Of a stretch of DNA of 59,352 nucleotides, positions 55,101 to 59,352 are shown piece by piece (the stretch's first letter is position 1; every line of letters begins with the position of its first letter). The translations under genes and the position numbers were made by a program. Source of the DNA: Planctomycetota bacterium (lineage in GTDB: Bacteria > Planctomycetota > PUPC01 > JACPCR01); NCBI GenBank assembly GCA_027625095.1, contig JAQBXN010000005.1, positions 86,959 through 146,310 on the forward strand, read 5' to 3'. Under the pieces are notes generated by a model, which made no database searches, was not told the origin of the DNA, and worked only from the letters and a program-made list of their open reading frames with translations.

Positions 55101-58100
55101 CAAGGGACAGTCGGTCACCATTAATCTCGATACTCAAGTCGCCACCGCCACCAACGGCTTCGTCAACATCGAGACCACCACCGGAAGCAGTCAGAACGAT
55201 ACGATCATCGGCCGCATATCGGGAAACACATTCACCGTAACCGGAAACAACGAAGGCAATGCGAACGATGTCATCTCGTTCACCGGTTTTGAAAACCTGA
55301 CCGGCCAAACAGGGGCAGATAATTTCATTATCAAAAACGGTGCAGGAATTACCGGTGAAATGAATGGTGCAGGTGGAGACGATTCCCTCGATTACTCGGA
55401 CTGGACCACCGCGGTCACCGTCAACCTCGCTACTTCCACCGGCACGGGAACGGGGTTGCTGAAGAACATAGCTATATATAAGGGTGGTCAGGCGAGCGAC
55501 AGCTTTATTGGGGCTAACACGGCTAATACCTGGACATTCTCCGATACTGATGCCGCTGAGCTGAAAGAGGTCGCCACCGGGCGTCAACACCACATTACCG
55601 GATTTGAAACACTCGTCGGCGGAAACCAGGCGGACACGTTTATTCCGGTCGAAGGGATTCAATTCGCCGGCACGCTCAATGGCGCGTTGGGCAATGACGT
55701 GATCGATTACTCTGCATTCAGCGGCCCGGTCACCGTGAACCTTGGTGACGCGCCCTCAACATCCATCGACGATTTCAAGAACATGGAAACTGTCACCGGC
55801 AGCAGTTTCGCCGACACCTTCATCGGGGCAAACGAAGGCACCCTCTGGCAGATTTCGGGCGCCGACAAGGGCTTCATAGGCGGCTCACTTTTCTTCGAGC
55901 ACTTCGAGAATCTTCAGGGAGGCAGCGACGCCGACAGCTTCACATTCACCAACGCCTCATCGATTTCCGGCACCATAGATGGTGGGGCAGGCACGGATAC
56001 CCTCGGCTACCTTGCTGTGACGAACCTGGTGGTCGTCGACTTGCAGAACAACCTCGCTACCGGCGCGGGCTCCATCGCCAATTTCGAGGCCGCGGTCGGC
56101 GGGTTGAACAGCACATTGATTGCAAAAGACACCGCAAACAGCTGGCAGCTTCGTTCGGAAAATTCGGGCGATGTGAACGGCAATTTTTCATTCGCCGGCT
56201 TCAACACTCTGCGCGGTGGCACTCAACAGGACACGCTGACTTACAATGCGGGAGAACTCGACGTGACGAATCCGCACGCCGGCCTCCTGCCGATAGCCGG
56301 CGGGGGAACGGTCAAGCTGGAAAGCATTGAAGAACTGCATGTAAAGGATGCGGGCACCGTACGAATCGACGGTAATGCCAGCAGCAACAGCATTATCGTT
56401 ACGGCCACGGCCGAAGAAAATGCCAGCTATGCGATTGATGGCCTGGCGGCTGTTCATCTCGAAAGCCCGCAAGCATTGGTCGTTGATGGCAAGGGCGGCG
56501 ATGACCGCATCACCATCATCGAGACCACCACGCCTTTATTCGGGGCAGCGACCTTCGCCGGCGGCGAAGACATCGATACGCTCACCGGGCCAGACTCCGA
56601 TTCAGTCTGGAATGTTTCCGACGCAGGTACCGGCCAACTCAACGGACACGGTTTTTCCGACTTTGAGAATCTGGTAGGCGGTATCCAAAACGACCGCTTC
56701 ATCGTCACAGGCAGCGTGAATTCGGTAGACGGCGGAGACGGCACAGACGAACTCGACTACTCGAACCACACCGGCCCGGTCGGGGTAAATCTTGCAACGA
56801 ATGCCGGGGCGGGGATCGGGCAGTTTGTTGGTATTGAAAAGATCACTGGCTCGTCGCAGGAAGACACCCTTACAGGAGAAGATGCCGCCTCTACCTGGAA
56901 GGTGACGGGCGACTCTTCAGGAATTCTGAATCAACTCGCCTTCGACTCGTTCGAGCACCTGGCAGGCGGCGATCAGGCCGACACTTTCGAGATTCACAGT
57001 AATGGCAGCGCTGTCTCCATCGACGGCAAAGAGGGCCAGGACGTGCTCGATTTTGCACAGCACACCGGGCCAATCAGCGTAAATCTTGAATCTGGTGCAG
57101 CATCCGGCGTCGGCAGCTTTCAGAATCTCGAATCAGCGAATGGCAGCGCCGGGGTCGATACGTTGTTTGGCAAAAACCGGGCAAATACCTGGAACCTAAC
57201 CGGTCAGAACTCCGGCTCAGTCGGTGGGCTCGCTTTCGTAGGATTCGAAATTCTCCGTGGCGGCACTGACTCAGACAATTTCGTTATCCAGAGTGGTGGA
57301 TCCATTACCAGCATCGATGGCCTGGATGGGAACGACGCCCTTGATTACTCGACTTTCGGATCGTCCGTTTCAGTGAATCTGGAGCAACAGACGGCTACCG
57401 GCGTGGCCAGCTTCAGCAGCATTGAAAGTGCCGTTGGCAGCTCCGACGCCGACACTCTCACCGGCCCCGATGCCGAGACATCATGGCAGGTGAGCGGCAC
57501 GAATTCGGGATCGGTGGGCGCGATTTCCTTTATCGGTTTTGAAAGCCTGGCCGGTGGCGATCAGAAAGACACTTTCCTCATGACCGGAAGCGTTGCCTCC
57601 CTCGACGCCGGGCAGGGCACAGACACTCTTGATTACTCGAGCCACGTTGGTTCGGTCTCAGTCAACCTGCAGACGGGCTTAGCAACCGGGGCCCAGATTA
57701 TGGGAATCGAGGAACTCGTCGGTTCATCGCAGAACGACACGCTCACTGGTTCGAACTCTGACAATACCTGGCAGATTTCGAGCGCAAATGGGGGAAGTGT
57801 CAGCGGAATCTCATTCACCGGCTTCGAGAATCTCCAAGGTGGAGATGGCGATGACATCTTCCTTGTTGCCCAGGGCAGCAGTATCGAATCGATTGTCGGC
57901 GGCAATGGTCTGAACAAGCTTGGCTTCTCTGCACAGGATGCACCAGTGACAGTCAATCTGCACACGCTATCCGGCACAGGAGTCAGCAGCCTTGCCGAGA
58001 TAGATGAAATCGTGGGAACGGAATTCTCCGATACTCTCATCGGACCGAATCAGTCGAATATCTGGAACATCCTCGCAGACAACGCAGGAAACATTGAGGG

Positions 58101-59352
58101 AGTCGCCACCTTCACAGGCTTTGAGAATCTGACAGGTGGTGAGCAGGATGACGACTTCCGTTTTGCTGACGGCGCCAGCATCTCAGGCACCCTGTCCGGT
58201 GGTGCGGGAACTGACTCCATGGACGCGTCAGCCTACACAACACCGGTGAATATCAATCTGCAATCGCAAACCGGTTCGACCGCGGGAACAGTTTCATCCA
58301 TTGAAAATTTTAAGGCCGGCGCTGGCGGAGGTCGTCTTACCGGGCCGAATGCTGCGAATACCTGGAATGTGCAGTCCGATGGCACCGGAGACCTCGACGT
58401 CGCATTCACGTTCGAGCAGTTCGATGTCCTCGAAGGCGGCACGCTGCAGGATATCTTCAACTATCAGGCAAATGGCCGCGACATCACCGATGCCCATCTT
58501 GACATTTTGCCCGGGCCAGGTGCTTCAACCATCACTTTGCAGGGCGTGGAACAACTACATGTGCTCGATGCGGGGGCCGTGCAAGTCAACGGCAGCAACT
58601 CCAACGACGTCCTGATTGCCCAAACCACAGGGCCAGACGATTTCACCTACCGGCTCAACGACGGCCTGCAGGTCGAACTTCATCGTTCAGATAGCTTTAC
58701 CTTTAACGGCTTTGAAGGGGATGACTTGTTCCAGCTCGACCACGCGCTGAGCAGTCTGCTGAATCTGCCCGGCAGTTTTCACATCCTGGGCGGGCCAGGG
58801 CAAGACGCCGTTACTCTTCTGGGCCCAGGCGGCTCGGATTGGCAAGAGGTCTTCAGCTACGGAGACCCTGATCTGCTCGCGATCTTGCAGGGAGATGCCA
58901 GCCTTGGGTTCTCCTTCGCCAGCATTGAAAACATCAAAGATTCCATCCCCGCTACGGAGTTGGCAATCCTCGGCACGCCTGCCTCTGAAACCATCACCTA
59001 TACGCAAGGGATCACCGCTGACCACGGCGCGGTGTTCATAGACAGCGCCGCCCGCATCGAGTTCTCGAACAAACAGCACCTCCTTCTTCGCGCAGGAGCA
59101 GGGGACGACACCATCCTGCTGGACAATCCCACGACTCCTCAGGGTCTAACCCGGATCCAGGCTGAAGGCGAAGACGGCACCGATGAGATTCGCATTCTTT
59201 CCGCCTTGAATGTTCCGACCCTCATTCTCAACGCGGAGAGTGTGGTCGACACCACTTTGCCCGTCGAGCAAGAGGAAGAAGTAACTGAAGAGGAAGAGGC
59301 AACTGAAGAGGAAGAGGCAACTGAAGAGGAAGAGGCAACTGAAGAGGAAGAG
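52090..59352 (+). CDS. Giant beta-strand-repeat protein half, open at the right edge
   Basis: One frame is open from 52060 (after a stop at 52057) to the right edge, 2421 codons from ATG 52090, with no stop. The true N-terminus is probably missing: there is no signal peptide, no ribosome site, and the first codons abut the opposite-strand half. Most of the protein consists of about 14 units of roughly 97-100 aa, each with GFENLxGGxxxDxF, then VNLxTxxATG, GSSxxDTLxGxNxxNTW and NSGxVxG. Asp/Gly-rich loops such as GGTGADK and GGDGTDE resemble calcium-binding RTX turns. Such proteins are large surface or secreted beta-strand filaments (family knowledge). The 3' end at the edge is a Glu/Ala/Thr tract. 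Function unknown; adhesion or matrix structure is the usual inference. Confidence 0.85.
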   Translation, partial: MVTDLTIDGLSESDSDTLKIVGQDEVAETATLGPDSTHQGLGRADTSLLGVLFDNIESVTLETGDETEGGDTIQLSLISIPVNIDAGTQTDSLTIIADNEPAEVFVTAPGEGRIEGVGFGQITFSGVETLNASQLSTEVLNFDAFRDPNGNGPDNGQPDTFGALLNGQNLQFSVNDSQIFNGVFAGLAEVNVNGSGDDDTFTLDLSGGIMEAPFKFAGAGGRDEVRIIGSAGALTGTFVPSGTDAGKVEYTNGTITTTLEFTGTDSILDTASTAIMTVQATSSGNSISLTDGSSAGRGKVVIDNLATLEFANKPALRLEGLGGGDTFQILSSPAGLNSVTLDGGTGADKLVGQNTSNAWHVTGSSSGTLNTSISFTSMESLTGGDNADTLTFDSGAKLTGTLDAGAGTDQLIVNGSSGNDSVTAGDFMVTSSNGQIIIHSNIEQMTINGLAGDDTIRVTPSTKVAFTVDGGSHTGGDTIEVDTKSLGFSLASDSVTVTGLQAVRFFNVEGTALLNVTGSTFSIDGDTGNNRLTLTASDETTATLVLDDSTPITLDGLGAFTFNGLGGDDTFVVNNPGGSLFAPANGITYDGGIGSDTLVLQGGGGNGFTETYEVGPTNSAGKITTTNGSITQVINFTNLEPIMDTVTADSLKVVGTDSANTFTYTAGSANSRGKVAVDSFETIEFAGKGTLVLDGKAGANSFVIDNTNTPTGLAKIEVKGNEDADHMHVKGSIGAVVIAIGALEIENGPDISISQIDSVRLDNVNALKVRGDDSANDLAISTTGTASTNLVYEQTDYEVNSLQSLRFEGAGGDDSVSFKETGLFGFAPTAGVSFDGSDGTDSFTGPDQATTWILTQANGGLAGSRVFTSFENLIGGSQDDSFVVQATGSIGSINGGQGTDKLDYSAAAGVTVQLQNGSSTGVSSFAGIEKIKGSGLADTIVGKNENTSWNITGINTGTVSGILFEGFENLAGGTANDIFGFLADGQVTGTVNGGDGLDRLDFTSKGQSVTINLDTQVATATNGFVNIETTTGSSQNDTIIGRISGNTFTVTGNNEGNANDVISFTGFENLTGQTGADNFIIKNGAGITGEMNGAGGDDSLDYSDWTTAVTVNLATSTGTGTGLLKNIAIYKGGQASDSFIGANTANTWTFSDTDAAELKEVATGRQHHITGFETLVGGNQADTFIPVEGIQFAGTLNGALGNDVIDYSAFSGPVTVNLGDAPSTSIDDFKNMETVTGSSFADTFIGANEGTLWQISGADKGFIGGSLFFEHFENLQGGSDADSFTFTNASSISGTIDGGAGTDTLGYLAVTNLVVVDLQNNLATGAGSIANFEAAVGGLNSTLIAKDTANSWQLRSENSGDVNGNFSFAGFNTLRGGTQQDTLTYNAGELDVTNPHAGLLPIAGGGTVKLESIEELHVKDAGTVRIDGNASSNSIIVTATAEENASYAIDGLAAVHLESPQALVVDGKGGDDRITIIETTTPLFGAATFAGGEDIDTLTGPDSDSVWNVSDAGTGQLNGHGFSDFENLVGGIQNDRFIVTGSVNSVDGGDGTDELDYSNHTGPVGVNLATNAGAGIGQFVGIEKITGSSQEDTLTGEDAASTWKVTGDSSGILNQLAFDSFEHLAGGDQADTFEIHSNGSAVSIDGKEGQDVLDFAQHTGPISVNLESGAASGVGSFQNLESANGSAGVDTLFGKNRANTWNLTGQNSGSVGGLAFVGFEILRGGTDSDNFVIQSGGSITSIDGLDGNDALDYSTFGSSVSVNLEQQTATGVASFSSIESAVGSSDADTLTGPDAETSWQVSGTNSGSVGAISFIGFESLAGGDQKDTFLMTGSVASLDAGQGTDTLDYSSHVGSVSVNLQTGLATGAQIMGIEELVGSSQNDTLTGSNSDNTWQISSANGGSVSGISFTGFENLQGGDGDDIFLVAQGSSIESIVGGNGLNKLGFSAQDAPVTVNLHTLSGTGVSSLAEIDEIVGTEFSDTLIGPNQSNIWNILADNAGNIEGVATFTGFENLTGGEQDDDFRFADGASISGTLSGGAGTDSMDASAYTTPVNINLQSQTGSTAGTVSSIENFKAGAGGGRLTGPNAANTWNVQSDGTGDLDVAFTFEQFDVLEGGTLQDIFNYQANGRDITDAHLDILPGPGASTITLQGVEQLHVLDAGAVQVNGSNSNDVLIAQTTGPDDFTYRLNDGLQVELHRSDSFTFNGFEGDDLFQLDHALSSLLNLPGSFHILGGPGQDAVTLLGPGGSDWQEVFSYGDPDLLAILQGDASLGFSFASIENIKDSIPATELAILGTPASETITYTQGITADHGAVFIDSAARIEFSNKQHLLLRAGAGDDTILLDNPTTPQGLTRIQAEGEDGTDEIRILSALNVPTLILNAESVVDTTLPVEQEEEVTEEEEATEEEEATEEEEATEEEE
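59281..59352 (+). repeat. 18-bp tandem repeat encoding ATEEEE, runs to the window edge
   Basis: Four 18-bp units (GCAACTGAAGAGGAAGAG, the first starting GTA) encode (V/A)TEEEE repeats in the giant gene frame. The array reaches the last base, and the odd window length suggests the assembly stopped here because of it. Copy number is therefore unknown. Confidence 0.85.

Noticed and set aside
59281..59352. Tandem direct repeats read as a CRISPR array
   Set aside because: The units are 18 bp with no spacers, are in frame with the giant gene, and no cas gene is nearby.

Overview
The window looks like one contig of an uncultured, mid-GC bacterium of the Planctomycetota type or a related lineage (Hydrogenedentota and Lentisphaerota are alternatives). 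The phylum is an inference. It rests on the gene mix: DUF4838, two PhyH-type dioxygenases, several Gfo/Idh/MocA oxidoreductases, a ThuA fusion, very large secreted polysaccharide-type proteins, a PspA/AAA/NfeD block and giant beta-strand-repeat proteins. No rRNA, tRNA, ribosomal protein, transposase or CRISPR array was found, so the sequence itself fixes no taxonomy.

Layout. 1-1575: right-hand part of a secreted DUF4838 protein on the minus strand. 1641-8848: a seven-gene minus-strand run read right to left: tandem ClpP/SppA-like NfeD protein, short NfeD protein, HIT hydrolase, PspA/IM30, tandem AAA ATPase, a 96-aa helical protein and Mn-type superoxide dismutase, closed by a strong terminator. 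It reads as a membrane-integrity and stress module. 9312-17593: sugar and small-molecule genes: TIM-barrel isomerase, Gfo/Idh/MocA oxidoreductase, PHB-depolymerase-type esterase, 2OG-Fe(II) oxygenase, a ThuA-oxidoreductase fusion and a secreted beta-helix protein. 17870-19952: a Pro/Cys-rich secretionless protein with its own terminator, and a bufferin-like pair (Tat-exported Cys-rich precursor plus DUF692/MNIO maturase). 20892-29759: a 2179-aa secreted multidomain protein, two PhyH dioxygenases and a small helical protein. 30131-31407: a HepT/MntA toxin-antitoxin pair and an apparent internally deleted DNA methylase. 32283-34724: a secreted fusion of an alpha-toroid lyase-like region with a SUMF1/FGE-like domain.

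35314-39279 is the part I find most novel: four tightly coupled plus-strand genes, an AdoMet-decarboxylase-like pyruvoyl enzyme, a FemAB/GNAT acyltransferase, an ATP-grasp ligase and a fold-III PLP decarboxylase. Spacings are 3 nt, -8 nt and -4 nt. There is no spermidine synthase. This looks like a pathway making a small amine- or amide-containing metabolite.

39380-46733 returns to polysaccharide-type functions (secreted CBM/TIM-barrel protein, Gfo/Idh/MocA oxidoreductase, secreted glycosidase-like protein). 46887-47299 carries two inverted-repeat elements; truncated relatives of the first occur at 15149 and 31511. 47303-59352 holds a Cys-free Asn/Gln-rich protein and two halves of giant repeat proteins on opposite strands, joined head to head near 52.1 kb with no intergenic space. 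The minus half has three apparent frameshifts. The plus half is open to the right edge, where an 18-bp tandem repeat probably ended the assembly. Read-level evidence is needed to tell an inversion from a mis-join there.
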